A DNA stretch of 64,000 bases, from positions 62,001 to 126,000 of the forward strand of contig NZ_JACJTQ010000002.1 in assembly GCF_014698735.1 (NCBI RefSeq). The letters run 5' to 3'. Under the pieces are notes generated by a model that did not search any database, was not told where the DNA came from, and was given only the letters and a program-made list of their open reading frames with translations. Below, in pieces: positions 55,650-64,000 of the stretch. The DNA comes from Anabaena catenula FACHB-362 (GTDB taxonomy: Bacteria; Cyanobacteriota; Cyanobacteriia; Cyanobacteriales; Nostocaceae). The number at the start of each line of letters is the position of its first letter. Position 1 is the stretch's first letter. The position numbers and the translations under genes are program-made.

Positions 55650-55840
55650 CTTGATTGGTTCATTTATTCATAAAATCTAATTCCCATTAGATATGACTGA
55701 GTATTACCGATTGACTCAGCCAAAATCAAGGGCTTTTTTACACAATACTCTAAAATTAGTCTTCTGGAAATTCCTATGCAGAAAGTTGGCAGCAGGATTG
55801 GATTTTGCGATATTCTAAAGCGCACTGACAGCAGCTTTTA

Positions 55841-56500
55841 TTACCTGTCAAAGCTAGTCTGGAGGGTACTTTGTGACTGTACAATCGGTTGTAGTCCATC
55901 CAACAAAACGGAAATCATTTCATTCACCACTACTTCTTTGGGTGCTGCACCAGGGGAATTACTGACGACGGGAATACTCTCTAGCACAGACAAAAAAAAT
56001 CCCGCGAGTAGTTGAGAACGAACCTGGCGAATTTCTCCTCTCTCTTGGGCTTGGATAAATATTTGACAAATTGGCTCAAAAATCGACTCTGTAGCGCAAA
56101 CCGATAGCCTGGTGGTATTTTCTTCATCCAACATAGGCATATCGGTGTGAAGCATACTTAAAAAATGGATGGGAGGTTGAGAGAGAAACCACCCCCCAAC
56201 TGCATGAAGTTGCGATCGCAAATCCGTATTATTTTTCTCAATTGCTTGCTGTAAACCGATGCGATGGCCTGCAAACATCCGTTCAGTCACAGCCACAAAA
56301 AGTTTTTCCTTGCTGGGAAAGTGATAGTACAACGATGCTTGACGAATTCCCACCTCAAAAGCTATATCCCTCATCGTCACAGCATTGTAGCCTTTTGTGC
56401 GGAATAGTCGTTGTGCCTCATCCAGAACGCGATTACGTCCACTAGAGGAGACTTCCTTGAGCGAATGGCGATCCTCTGGCAATCTAAACCTACCTAACAC
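55841..56500 (-). CDS. TetR/AcrR family transcriptional regulator
   Basis: A 219-residue regulator with a TetR DNA-binding domain at about 20-70 (RVLDEAQRLFRTKGYNAVTMRDIAFEVGIRQASLYYHFPSKEKLF). The rest is a ligand-binding helical domain. The frame begins with GTG at 56500. It is divergent from the Rieske flavoprotein gene and lies upstream of the ABC-2 permease on the same strand, so it probably controls one or both. An AGAATC/GATTCT inverted repeat in the intergenic region is a candidate operator. The ligand is unknown. Confidence 0.9.
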   Translation of the reverse strand: MLGRFRLPEDRHSLKEVSSSGRNRVLDEAQRLFRTKGYNAVTMRDIAFEVGIRQASLYYHFPSKEKLFVAVTERMFAGHRIGLQQAIEKNNTDLRSQLHAVGGWFLSQPPIHFLSMLHTDMPMLDEENTTRLSVCATESIFEPICQIFIQAQERGEIRQVRSQLLAGFFLSVLESIPVVSNSPGAAPKEVVVNEMISVLLDGLQPIVQSQSTLQTSFDR

Positions 56501-56538
56501 TTAGTAGTCAATCATGAAATATTATATTACACTATCAA

Positions 56539-56559
56539 AGAATCTACTTATTTGATTCT
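56539..56559. promoter_or_regulatory. inverted repeat, candidate TetR operator
   Basis: Perfect 6-bp arms AGAATC (56539-56544) and GATTCT (56554-56559) separated by 9 bp in the intergenic region between the tetR and flavoprotein starts. The length and position fit a TetR operator; binding is inferred. Confidence 0.45.
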
Positions 56560-56670
56560 AAAAAATAAATCTGTTGAAAATGAACATGGATTTTAGGAAT
56601 ATTTTTCCAAAATTCACTCATCGCCATCATTTTCATCCCCTAATTCATGATCAAGAGTTAATTGTGTAAC

Positions 56671-58608
56671 ATGAGTCAACTATTTAATTTACCAGAATCA
56701 TCTACCATATCGCGTCGGACACTGCTGAAATTATTTGGTGTGAGTACGATTGTTGGAGCAACAGGATACTCCCGGTTTAGTAAACCAAAACCGTCAGTTT
56801 TTCAGCAAGATATTCTCAGTTTACCAAAGACATTAAATGCTACTAAAAGCGTCGTGGTAATTGGGGGTGGTTTAGCAGGTTTAGCTTGTGCTTACGAATT
56901 GGTTCAACGGGGATTTACAGTTACACTTTTAGAAAAATCTCCCCAACTGGGGGGTAAAATTGCCAGTTGGCAAATAGAAGCTGCTGGTGAAACATTCATG
57001 ATGGAACATGGGTTTCATGGATTTTTTCCTCAATATTATAACTTGAATAGTGTCGTATCTGAATTGGAGGTAAAAGAGAATTTTCAATCATTAAACTATT
57101 ATTCAGTTGTTTACCGAGGTTCCCAATACAAACCAGAGGTATTTCGTCCTAGTAGTTCTGCCTTTCCTTGGAATATTATAGATTTAGCTATTGCTTCTCC
57201 CAATCGCTTGAAATGGGGAATAAATCTTACTAAAATCAAGCATTTACAAGTTTTCCAAGCCATTACAGGTTTTCAGCGAGAAAAGAATTATCAGCGTTTT
57301 GATAATATCTCAGTTGCTGATTGGGTGGCGACAGAATTTCCCCAAGGTTTATACGATTTGTATTTTCTGCCTTTTGCTAAATCTAGCTTGAATGCACCTG
57401 ATACCATGAGTGTGGGAGAACTCATGCAGTTTTTTCATTTTTATTTTTTTGGTAATCCTGAAGGATTGGCTTTTAATGGAACAAAAGACGATATGGGTAC
57501 AAGTTTAGTCCAACCTATCGCCCAAGCAATTCAAAAGCAAGGGAAGATTATCACAGGTGCAAATGTGAGTGAAATTGTTGCTACTGACAATAATATTTCA
57601 GCAATTAAATATTATGTAGGCAACAATAATCATCATGTGCCTTTTTGGGTAAAGCGTAACTCAGTTGTTAATAATGGACAGGTGGAATTTTTTGGTGCTG
57701 CTGACGAAGTTTATGCTGTAGAAAATGGTAGTCAAGAAGCGATTTCTCTGACTTGCACTCATCAAGGTTGTACTGTGCAAATAGCAGCAGATGGTAAATT
57801 CCATTGTCCTTGTCATGGTGCGGTGTTTACGTCTGATGGTAAAGTTGTTAAAGGTCCGGCTCAAAGAGATTTATCTAAGTTTAAAGTTGTAGAAAGACAG
57901 GATGATAATTTACAACTATTAGCAGTGAATCAAGAATCATCATCACCAGAGATAATTACCGCCGATTATTATGTTTTAGCTACCGATGTCCCAGGAGTGC
58001 AACAACTGTTTAAACGCATGACTGGAGATGTGGATACAACAGTGCGAGCGCAAATCGAAAAATTGAGTATTGCTGATCCTTTTGCTGTTTGTCGTTTCTG
58101 GTTTGATCAAGATTTTGAATGGGAACATAGTAACTTTACTTCTTTATCTGGTTATAAACTAACTGATAGCATCACTCTTTATCACCGTATTCAACAACAA
58201 TTCATTGATTGGGCGCAACGCATCGGTGGTAGTGTAGTAGAATTACACGCTTACTGTTACAAACAAAAAGAATTTCCTACTCAGGAAGACTTGTTAACAA
58301 CCTTTGAAAATGAACTTTATGAAATAGTTCCTGAATTAAAGCAAGCAAAATTACTACATCGAGAATTAGTTAATCAGCATAACTTTTCTGGATATCCGCC
58401 CAATAGCTATACAGAACGCCCAGAAAGTAGCACTGGTGTAACTAACTTATTCTTTGCAGGAGATTGGGTAAAAATGCCTTTTCCTTGTGGGTTAATGGAA
58501 CGGGCTGTTAGTAGTGGCTTACTAGCTGCTAATGAAATTTTACACCGTGAAGATTTGCAGCGGCGAACACTTTTAACTGTCAATCCAGAAGGACTATTAC
58601 AAATTTAA
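56671..58608 (+). CDS. Tat-exported FAD oxidoreductase with inserted Rieske domain (CruE/CrtU-like)
   Basis: A 645-residue phytoene-desaturase-like flavoprotein. The start is ATG at 56671. A twin-arginine signal, STISRRTLLKLFG (Arg15-Arg16), precedes the FAD motif VVVIGGGLAGLACAYEL (about 62-78), then an EKSPQLGGKIASW loop. About residues 355-400 form an inserted Rieske [2Fe-2S] domain with CTHQGC and CPCHGA, the Cys-x-His and Cys-x-x-His ligands. The C-terminus has FFAGDWVKMPFPCGLMERAV. FAD plus Rieske is the architecture of CrtU/CruE, the aromatic-carotenoid enzymes. The export signal is not what I expect for them, so substrate and name remain open. Confidence 0.85.
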   Translation: MSQLFNLPESSTISRRTLLKLFGVSTIVGATGYSRFSKPKPSVFQQDILSLPKTLNATKSVVVIGGGLAGLACAYELVQRGFTVTLLEKSPQLGGKIASWQIEAAGETFMMEHGFHGFFPQYYNLNSVVSELEVKENFQSLNYYSVVYRGSQYKPEVFRPSSSAFPWNIIDLAIASPNRLKWGINLTKIKHLQVFQAITGFQREKNYQRFDNISVADWVATEFPQGLYDLYFLPFAKSSLNAPDTMSVGELMQFFHFYFFGNPEGLAFNGTKDDMGTSLVQPIAQAIQKQGKIITGANVSEIVATDNNISAIKYYVGNNNHHVPFWVKRNSVVNNGQVEFFGAADEVYAVENGSQEAISLTCTHQGCTVQIAADGKFHCPCHGAVFTSDGKVVKGPAQRDLSKFKVVERQDDNLQLLAVNQESSSPEIITADYYVLATDVPGVQQLFKRMTGDVDTTVRAQIEKLSIADPFAVCRFWFDQDFEWEHSNFTSLSGYKLTDSITLYHRIQQQFIDWAQRIGGSVVELHAYCYKQKEFPTQEDLLTTFENELYEIVPELKQAKLLHRELVNQHNFSGYPPNSYTERPESSTGVTNLFFAGDWVKMPFPCGLMERAVSSGLLAANEILHREDLQRRTLLTVNPEGLLQI

Positions 58609-58705
58609 TTGTAAAAGCTTGTATGGCGTAGCAATACTTACTTTAATAGCCACAAAACAACCAAGAGAGAAATGTGAACATTTAGATGTAGATAGTAGAT
58701 ATTAG

Positions 58706-58726
58706 GGGTTTAGCAATGCTAAACCC
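58706..58726. terminator. hairpin between convergent genes
   Basis: A 10-bp perfect stem, GGGTTTAGCA and TGCTAAACCC, with TTAGG/CCTAA extension, lies between the flavoprotein and SMR genes, which converge. No T run on either side, so termination is plausible but not certain. Confidence 0.55.
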
Positions 58727-58744
58727 TAACTTGAAAATGGAATA

Positions 58745-59086
58745 TTAATTCTTGTAATTCTGCAAATAGTCACCTAGATTTAAACCAATTACTCCGACAA
58801 GTATTAAAAGTATAGATATGAGTTTTACGAGTGTGAAAGACTCCCGAAACCAGACAATACCAATACTAGTAATTACGATAGTACCCAAACCAGACCAAAC
58901 AGCATAAACGATACTTACTTCCAGTTTTCTGAGAGAAAGCGTCAAAAAAGTCAAACAAAGTCCATAGAAGACAAAGATGAAAATTGAAGGAACTATTTTA
59001 GTGAATTCTTCAGACAATTTCATGCAAGTTGTGCCGAAGACTTCAAAAATAATTGCTATAATGAGGTAAACCCAACTGATTGGCAT
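58745..59086 (-). CDS. SMR-family (EmrE/SugE-like) efflux protein
   Basis: A 113-residue four-helix membrane protein of the small multidrug resistance family. The essential Glu is in AIIFEVFGTTCMKLSEEF (Glu14). VYAVWSGLGTIVITSIGIVWF is the conserved helix 3 segment and LVGVIGLNLG that of helix 4. It functions as an antiparallel or parallel dimer that exchanges protons for cationic compounds or guanidinium. The specific substrate is not determinable. Not in an operon. Confidence 0.93.
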   Translation of the reverse strand: MPISWVYLIIAIIFEVFGTTCMKLSEEFTKIVPSIFIFVFYGLCLTFLTLSLRKLEVSIVYAVWSGLGTIVITSIGIVWFRESFTLVKLISILLILVGVIGLNLGDYLQNYKN

Positions 59087-59394
59087 AATTATTATAAATG
59101 CTGGAGAGGATTGCCGGACTAAGGTTATTCAATTATCTCTATTTAACCTATAAAATTCTATAAGTAGAAAATCAACGGTTTAAATACCCCACTCCATAGC
59201 ACATACGTCTGTCTATACTTAGGTTATTTTACCTGCTCTAAGTAAGCTACAACCGGGTTCTACATAACAGTCTATATCTATTACGGGACTGTAAGCACTA
59301 TTACGTTGGCGTAGCCTGCCGGAGGCATTATTACAAATTACGTATCCCTAGCGGGACCGTAGGCATTATTACAAATTATGAATTGCGAATTATG
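59087..59394. repeat. spacer with dispersed TACGAAT/GCGGGAC modules
   Basis: 308 bp. Contains GGGACTGTAAGCACTATTACG, GTATCCCTAGCGGGACCG and TTACAAATTATG repeats (59283-59390), related to those at 50838 and 53672. No gene. Confidence 0.55.
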
Positions 59395-60804
59395 TTAATC
59401 AGCTTCTTTCTGTCTTAAATGTTCTGAAACAATGGGAATTTTAATTATAAACTCTGCACCTTGTCCCGGAGTAGATACACAGAAAAGTTGACCACCATGT
59501 TTTTCAACTATAATTTGATAGCTGATTGATAATCCTAACCCAGTTCCTTGACCTACGGGTTTGGTAGTAAAGAAGGGGTCAAACAAGCGCTTTTGAATAT
59601 GATCTGGTATTCCTAGTCCATTATCCGCGATACTAATCATTAGTTGATTGTCATTAGTTAGTTTAGTATGAATGTATATTGTGAGTTCTTTGTGCTTTTT
59701 GGCAGTTAATTCATGACTAGAAAGTGATAATTTGTAACTCTCAGAAAGAGCATCAATAGCATTAGCAATTATATTCATAAATACCTGATTAAGTTGCCCT
59801 GCATAGCACTCTATTAACGGGAGATTTCCGTACTCTTTAATCACCTTAATTTCGGGACGATCAGGTTTATCTTTGAGGTTATGTCTTAGAATAATTAATG
59901 TATTTTCTATGCCTTCATGAATATCAACTAATTTAATTTCTGCCTGATCTAGGCGAGAAAAATTACGTAGCGATAAGACAATTTCGTTGATTCGAGTAGC
60001 ACCAACCTTCATAGAAGATAATAATTTTGGCAAATCTTCGATAATAAAGTCGATTTCAATTCCTTTCAGTTTTGCTTGTGATACCACATCAGGGTATGAA
60101 GGCTCTTGTTGATAGGATTGTAGTAGGTTTAGTAAGTCTTTGACGTATTCAGTTGCATAGTTGAGATTGCCATAAATAAAATTCATGGGATTGTTTATTT
60201 CATGTGCAATCCCAGCCACAAGCTGTCCCAAAGCAATCATTTTTTCATTCTGTAGCAATCGAGAGTAATTGTGCTGGAGATCCCGAAAATCTGCCCGCGC
60301 GACTCTGGTTCGTTCTTTTTCCTTTTGTAATCGACGAACAGTTAAAACATGAATATGAGAGTAAGCTAAAAGTAATTGATGGAAATCAAGTAATCCATGC
60401 TGGCAAGATGGATCTGTAATTAAAATCGGCTCATAGACAAGTTTTTGCGATCGCCCTAAAGCTATCTGAGTCGCTTCCACAATCGATATCTCTTCAGGTA
60501 AAATACATATTTCTGGCCGCAGAAAATTATATAGATAATCAACAGGCCGTCCAGCAAACAGCCCTAAACCATAAGGACGGCTCATTTGCTCAAAAAATAG
60601 CCGCCGCGAAATCATGCCTACACATTGCCGATTTTTAGTCAAGATAATTCCTGGAAGTAAAGGCTCTTCTTCAAAAAGTTCAGCCAATTCGTTTCCTGGA
60701 TGATCTAGCTCGATTTGAACAGTCCAAACTGGTAGTTCCTGCAAGGTTGACTCTAGTTTTAGGTTCAACTCATCAGCATTTCTTATGCTATGCATAGCCA
60801 GCAT
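59395..60804 (-). CDS. sensor histidine kinase with CBS-like N-terminal region
   Basis: A 469-residue soluble kinase. Residues about 30-160 resemble a CBS-like pair (LLPGIILTKNRQCVGMISRRLFF; YEPILITDPSCQHGLLDF). A coiled coil leads to the dimerisation region with the phosphorylated His in LVAGIAHEINNPMNFIYG (His201), then the ATPase domain: N box NIIANAIDALSES, G1 SIADNGLGIP, F/G2 FFTTKPVGQGTGLGLSI. No membrane segment, so the signal is probably cytosolic (a nucleotide or redox). There is no response regulator gene beside it. Class: hybrid-free kinase typical of cyanobacteria. Confidence 0.92.
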   Translation of the reverse strand: MLAMHSIRNADELNLKLESTLQELPVWTVQIELDHPGNELAELFEEEPLLPGIILTKNRQCVGMISRRLFFEQMSRPYGLGLFAGRPVDYLYNFLRPEICILPEEISIVEATQIALGRSQKLVYEPILITDPSCQHGLLDFHQLLLAYSHIHVLTVRRLQKEKERTRVARADFRDLQHNYSRLLQNEKMIALGQLVAGIAHEINNPMNFIYGNLNYATEYVKDLLNLLQSYQQEPSYPDVVSQAKLKGIEIDFIIEDLPKLLSSMKVGATRINEIVLSLRNFSRLDQAEIKLVDIHEGIENTLIILRHNLKDKPDRPEIKVIKEYGNLPLIECYAGQLNQVFMNIIANAIDALSESYKLSLSSHELTAKKHKELTIYIHTKLTNDNQLMISIADNGLGIPDHIQKRLFDPFFTTKPVGQGTGLGLSISYQIIVEKHGGQLFCVSTPGQGAEFIIKIPIVSEHLRQKEAD

Positions 60805-61353
60805 TTTTGCAATCCTTAATATTCAGGTAATATTGACGGTTACTAACAGCCGCATTATTGCTTAAGCTAGTATCAAAATATGATGTGTCAAATCTTCTTG
60901 CTACGCACTTCATCTTCGGTTATTTACAGAATGTGCGGTTATTAATCAAATCAAGCGATGCCTACGGCGTTCGCAGCTATCGCATTCTCAAGATTGCCGC
61001 ACGAAATGGGTTTGGGTGAAGCATATAGCAGAATCGATTTAGTCTCTAATAAGCGGATGCCATAAATCTTAGCACCCACCCTTTAACTCAAAGTTAAGGA
61101 TTAAAGCTAAAATCAGCCAAAATGATCTAGAATATTTTGTCTAAGCAAATTTACTTAATTAGCGTTTGGAATTACTTAAAAAAGTCTGTAGATACTGTAG
61201 ATATTACTTAAAGTTTTGTCAATAAATTTTTATATATTTTTCACAAAATTATACCTCAAGGAAGTTAGATAAACACCCTTAGGAAGATGCGGCTATGAAG
61301 GAAATTAGTATCAAATATCTCAGGATAAAAAGTATCTTTTGATAAGGAAACTG
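60805..61353. other. spacer upstream of BrkB-like gene
   Basis: About 550 bp, AT-rich, with one GC-rich module (GCGATGCCTACGGCGTTCGC, 60956-60975). No gene was seen. AAGGA lies before the ATG at 61354. Confidence 0.4.
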
Positions 61354-62265
61354 ATGAAAATGAACTTCCGGTCAATTTGGAAGCTGTTGCAGGAAACATT
61401 TACAGAATGGAGTGAAGATAAAGCCTCACGGTTAGCGGCCTCATTAGCTTATTACACCATTTTTTCACTTGCACCCTTACTCATTATCGTTATTGCCATT
61501 ACTGGAACTCTATTTGGTGAGGAGGCAGCCAGGGGTGAAATTGTCCAGCAAATTCAAGGTTTAGTCGGTAGAGAGGGGGCAGAATTTATAGAACTAGCGA
61601 TTAAAAATGCCAGTAAACCAGAGGAGGGAAATATCGCTTCTATTATTAGTATTTTAGTCTTGCTATTGGGTGCAACAGGTTTATTTGCGGAGTTACAAGA
61701 TTCCTTAAATACAATTTGGGAAGTAAAACCAAAACCGGGACGGAATATCTTTAATATTATTCACCAGCGCTTTTTGTCCTTTGCAATGGTGGTAGGAATT
61801 GGATTTTTACTCCTAGTTTCCCTAGTAATTAGTGCAGCATTATCAGCGATAACTACATACTTTACTAATGTGCTACCAGGAGTGGATATAATCTGGCAGA
61901 TTATCAATTTTATCTTGTCTTTTAGCATTACTACAGTGCTGTTTGGGTTAATTTTCAAAGTTCTACCTGATGTCAAAATTGGTTGGAGTGATGTGTTAAT
62001 TGGTGCGGTGATCACATCAATTTTATTTTCCCTGGGCAAGTTTTTATTAGGACGTTATCTAGGTAACAGCAGTTTTGCTTCAACCTACGGTGCTGCTGGT
62101 TCATTGATGGTAATTCTCGCTTGGGTTTACTATGCTGCCCAAATTCTCTTTTTTGGTGCTGAGTTCACCCAAGTTTATGCCAGAAAATATGGTAATCGCA
62201 TCATTCCTACAAAGAACGCTGTATCCATAAACCCCAAGGAAAAAAATAACCCAGAGTATCGTTGA
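61354..62265 (+). CDS. YihY/BrkB-family membrane protein
   Basis: A 303-residue integral membrane protein with six helices. The N-terminal SRLAASLAYYTIFSLAPLLIIV is diagnostic for the YihY/BrkB family, and LFAELQDSLNTIWEVKPKP and a final STYGAAGSLMVILAWVYYAAQILFFGAEFTQ are also conserved. The family's function is not settled (once called ribonuclease BN, probably a transporter). The ATG at 61354 is used because AAGGA lies 7 bases before it; a TTG five codons earlier also opens the frame. Confidence 0.9.
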   Translation: MKMNFRSIWKLLQETFTEWSEDKASRLAASLAYYTIFSLAPLLIIVIAITGTLFGEEAARGEIVQQIQGLVGREGAEFIELAIKNASKPEEGNIASIISILVLLLGATGLFAELQDSLNTIWEVKPKPGRNIFNIIHQRFLSFAMVVGIGFLLLVSLVISAALSAITTYFTNVLPGVDIIWQIINFILSFSITTVLFGLIFKVLPDVKIGWSDVLIGAVITSILFSLGKFLLGRYLGNSSFASTYGAAGSLMVILAWVYYAAQILFFGAEFTQVYARKYGNRIIPTKNAVSINPKEKNNPEYR

Positions 62266-62427
62266 TATAGCAGGTGACAGTGCTAGAAGCATTTTATTGT
62301 CTAAGTTTTAGCATTGGTTCGTGAACTACCGCCTTGTTCGTTGCTATACCAAAAGTATAGGAGGGAACAGGGGACAGTGTGAAAAGTCTGATTGATGAAT
62401 TGAAACAAAAAGTTTAGGAGTTCAGAT

Positions 62428-62949
62428 ATGGAAAAATTCTTTTTCATCGATTGGTATGGAATTTTTGTTCCCAGTATGAGTGTCCCAGAACTCATTATCC
62501 GTGGCTCGTTGGTTTATTTGGCACTATTTTCAGTATTACGCCTACTACCTAGCCGACAATTGGGAACTTTAGGAATTGCAGATTTGCTTGTAGTTGTGCT
62601 GTTTGCAGAAGCGGCGCAAAATGCAATGGCGGGTAGTTATACATCAATTACTGAAGGTGCTATTTTAGTAGGCACTGTAATTTTTTGGAGTTTCCTGCTG
62701 AACTGGTCAGGCTACAAATTTCCTGAATTTCAGCGAGTTATTAATCCTCCTCCATTGCTACTGATAAAAAATGGACGATTGATTAAGCGACACTTAAAAC
62801 GGGAATTAATTACAGAAGATGAGTTGATGAGCAAGTTACGTCAGCATGGTGTGGAATTCGTGGATGAAGTGAAGTTTGCATATTTGGAAGCCGACGGTAG
62901 CATTAGTATCATCTCCACAGAATCTCAAACTAATTCTACTATTGAGTAA
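62428..62949 (+). CDS. DUF421 (YetF-like) membrane protein
   Basis: A 173-residue protein. Three N-terminal helices (about 20-45, 50-70 and 75-100), the first including VPELIIRGSLVYLALFSVLRLL, are followed by a cytosolic DUF421/YetF domain with PPLLLIKNGRLIKRHLKRELITEDELMSKLR and the DEVKFAYLEADGSISII segment. The function of the family is unknown; in Bacillus it is linked to membrane stress. It follows the BrkB-like gene after 162 bp on the same strand. Confidence 0.88.
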   Translation: MEKFFFIDWYGIFVPSMSVPELIIRGSLVYLALFSVLRLLPSRQLGTLGIADLLVVVLFAEAAQNAMAGSYTSITEGAILVGTVIFWSFLLNWSGYKFPEFQRVINPPPLLLIKNGRLIKRHLKRELITEDELMSKLRQHGVEFVDEVKFAYLEADGSISIISTESQTNSTIE

Positions 62950-63019
62950 AAAGCGCAAGGAACAAATTAGAAACCCTAATTAAAATGTAAAATATGACGG
63001 TTGTATTAGATGCCCGAAT

Positions 63020-64000
63020 GTGATTGAGCGTTATACTTTGCCCGAAATGGGCAATCTGTGGAATGAAAACTATAAGCTACAAACCTGGCTGCAAGTAGAA
63101 ATTGCTGTTTGCGAAGCACAGGCGGAATTGGGTTACATTCCATCAGAGGCGGTTGCAGAAATTAAGTCTAAGGCGAATTTTGACCCTCAGCGGGTGCTAG
63201 AAATTGAGGCTGAAGTCCGCCATGATATGATCGCTTTCTTGACAAATGTCAATGAATATGTAGGTGATGCAGGACGCTATATTCACCTCGGTTTAACAAG
63301 TTCGGATGTGTTGGATACGGCTTTAGCGCTGCAATTGGTTGCGAGTTTAGATGTGCTGTTGCTACGCCTAGAAGATTTAATCCAGGCAATTCGCCATAAA
63401 GCCAGAGAACACCGTTATACTGTGATGATTGGGCGATCGCATGGTATTCACGCTGAACCAATGACTTTTGGTTTTAAGTTAGCTGGGTGGTTGGCAGAAG
63501 TGTTGCGACACCAAGAACGCTTGCAAATTCTCCGCAAAACCATAGCTGTAGGTAAAATCTCTGGTGCAGTGGGAACTTATGCTAATATCGAACCTCGTGT
63601 AGAAGCGATCGCTTGTCAAAAACTCGGACTTAAACCTGATACCGCCTCTACACAAGTTATTTCCCGCGATATCCATGCCGATTATGTACAGCAATTAGCC
63701 CTTGTTGCTGCATCCATTGAACGCTTTGCTGTAGAAATTCGCAATCTCCAAAAAACCGACGTTTTGGAAGTTGAGGAATTCTTCGCTAAAGGCCAAAAAG
63801 GCTCCAGTGCTATGCCCCACAAACGCAACCCTATTCGTTCTGAACGACTTACCGGGATGGCGCGATTAGTAAGAAGTCATGCAGGTGCAGCTTTAGAAAA
63901 CGTGGCTTTATGGCACGAACGAGATATTTCTCACAGTTCTGTAGAACGGGTAGTTTTACCAGATGCCTGCATTTTAACTCACTTTATGCTGCATGAAATC
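63020..64000 (+). CDS. purB: adenylosuccinate lyase PurB (cut by window end)
   Basis: The first 327 codons of a fumarase/aspartase-superfamily enzyme. It catalyses two steps of purine synthesis: SAICAR to AICAR and adenylosuccinate to AMP. A GTG start at 63020 begins VIERYTLPEMGNLWNENYK. TSSDVLDTALALQL, RSHGIHAEPMTFGFK and the family signature KGSSAMPHKRNPIRSER near 260 are intact. The frame remains open to the last base of the window; the C-terminal third is outside. Nothing in the upstream DUF421 gap suggests an operon. Confidence 0.97.
   Translation, partial: MIERYTLPEMGNLWNENYKLQTWLQVEIAVCEAQAELGYIPSEAVAEIKSKANFDPQRVLEIEAEVRHDMIAFLTNVNEYVGDAGRYIHLGLTSSDVLDTALALQLVASLDVLLLRLEDLIQAIRHKAREHRYTVMIGRSHGIHAEPMTFGFKLAGWLAEVLRHQERLQILRKTIAVGKISGAVGTYANIEPRVEAIACQKLGLKPDTASTQVISRDIHADYVQQLALVAASIERFAVEIRNLQKTDVLEVEEFFAKGQKGSSAMPHKRNPIRSERLTGMARLVRSHAGAALENVALWHERDISHSSVERVVLPDACILTHFMLHEI

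Overview
The window looks like chromosome from a filamentous, probably heterocyst-forming cyanobacterium (Nostocales). Evidence: many HIP1 octamers (GCGATCGC) inside and between genes, low G+C AT-rich spacers, a high-light-inducible protein, a GUN4-domain protein, a CuA-type coxBAC cluster with heme A/O synthases, DnaK3/DnaJ and ClpC of cyanobacterial type, and spacers full of short tandem repeats (CTGACTC heptamers, GTCATTA-type and TACGAAT-type runs) typical of Nostoc/Anabaena relatives. The species cannot be fixed from the sequence.

Layout. 0.3-4.6 kb: M28 peptidase, then dnaK3-dnaJ. 4.6-9.5 kb: a ParE-like toxin remnant, a MITE, the ferric-iron ABC operon futA-futB-futC (minus strand), then a large Fur-box-like inverted repeat, a truncated exported ORF and a second MITE. 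9.5-18 kb: J-domain membrane protein with DUF3143 protein, uppS-cdaA, lysA (carrying an in-frame palindromic repeat), rimI and clpC. 18-24 kb: accessory small genes, including a PIN-like three-gene operon, a VapBC-like pair, a TspO-related protein, an alpha/beta hydrolase without a usual nucleophile, and a four-helix-bundle protein beside a 146-bp heptamer array. 23.7-33 kb: PEP mutase/isocitrate lyase-like protein divergent from a nitrilase homologue (two catalytic residues replaced) and an aldehyde dehydrogenase, then a DUF3598-like protein, a PFE-CTERM-type exported protein, a HisRS of unusual clade, an NTF2-like protein and a GUN4 protein.

33-39 kb: a 48-repeat CRISPR array (34979-38526) with no cas genes in the window. 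Its repeat ends in ATTGAAAC on the minus strand, so crRNA is inferred to be read leftwards from a leader at 38527-38766. About 1 kb beyond the old end is one isolated degenerate repeat, and the gene next to the array is frameshifted. 39-50 kb: ald, an hli gene, a WD40 protein, coxBAC (minus) divergent from ctaA-ctaB (plus), and an aspartate aminotransferase. Heme A/O synthesis and the oxidase that uses it are thus side by side. 50-64 kb: a MITE next to an Arg-rich exported protein, polysaccharide genes (two family 2 glycosyltransferases and a pyruvyl transferase), an ABC-2 permease and TetR regulator divergent from a Tat-exported flavoprotein with an inserted Rieske domain, an SMR transporter, a histidine kinase, BrkB and DUF421 membrane proteins, and the start of purB, cut by the window end.

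The signals most worth following are: palindromes of one architecture with co-varying arms, one lying in frame inside lysA; the cas-less CRISPR array with its orphan repeat; the nitrilase homologue with altered catalytic residues; and the Rieske-flavoprotein locus. No tRNA or rRNA gene was recognised.
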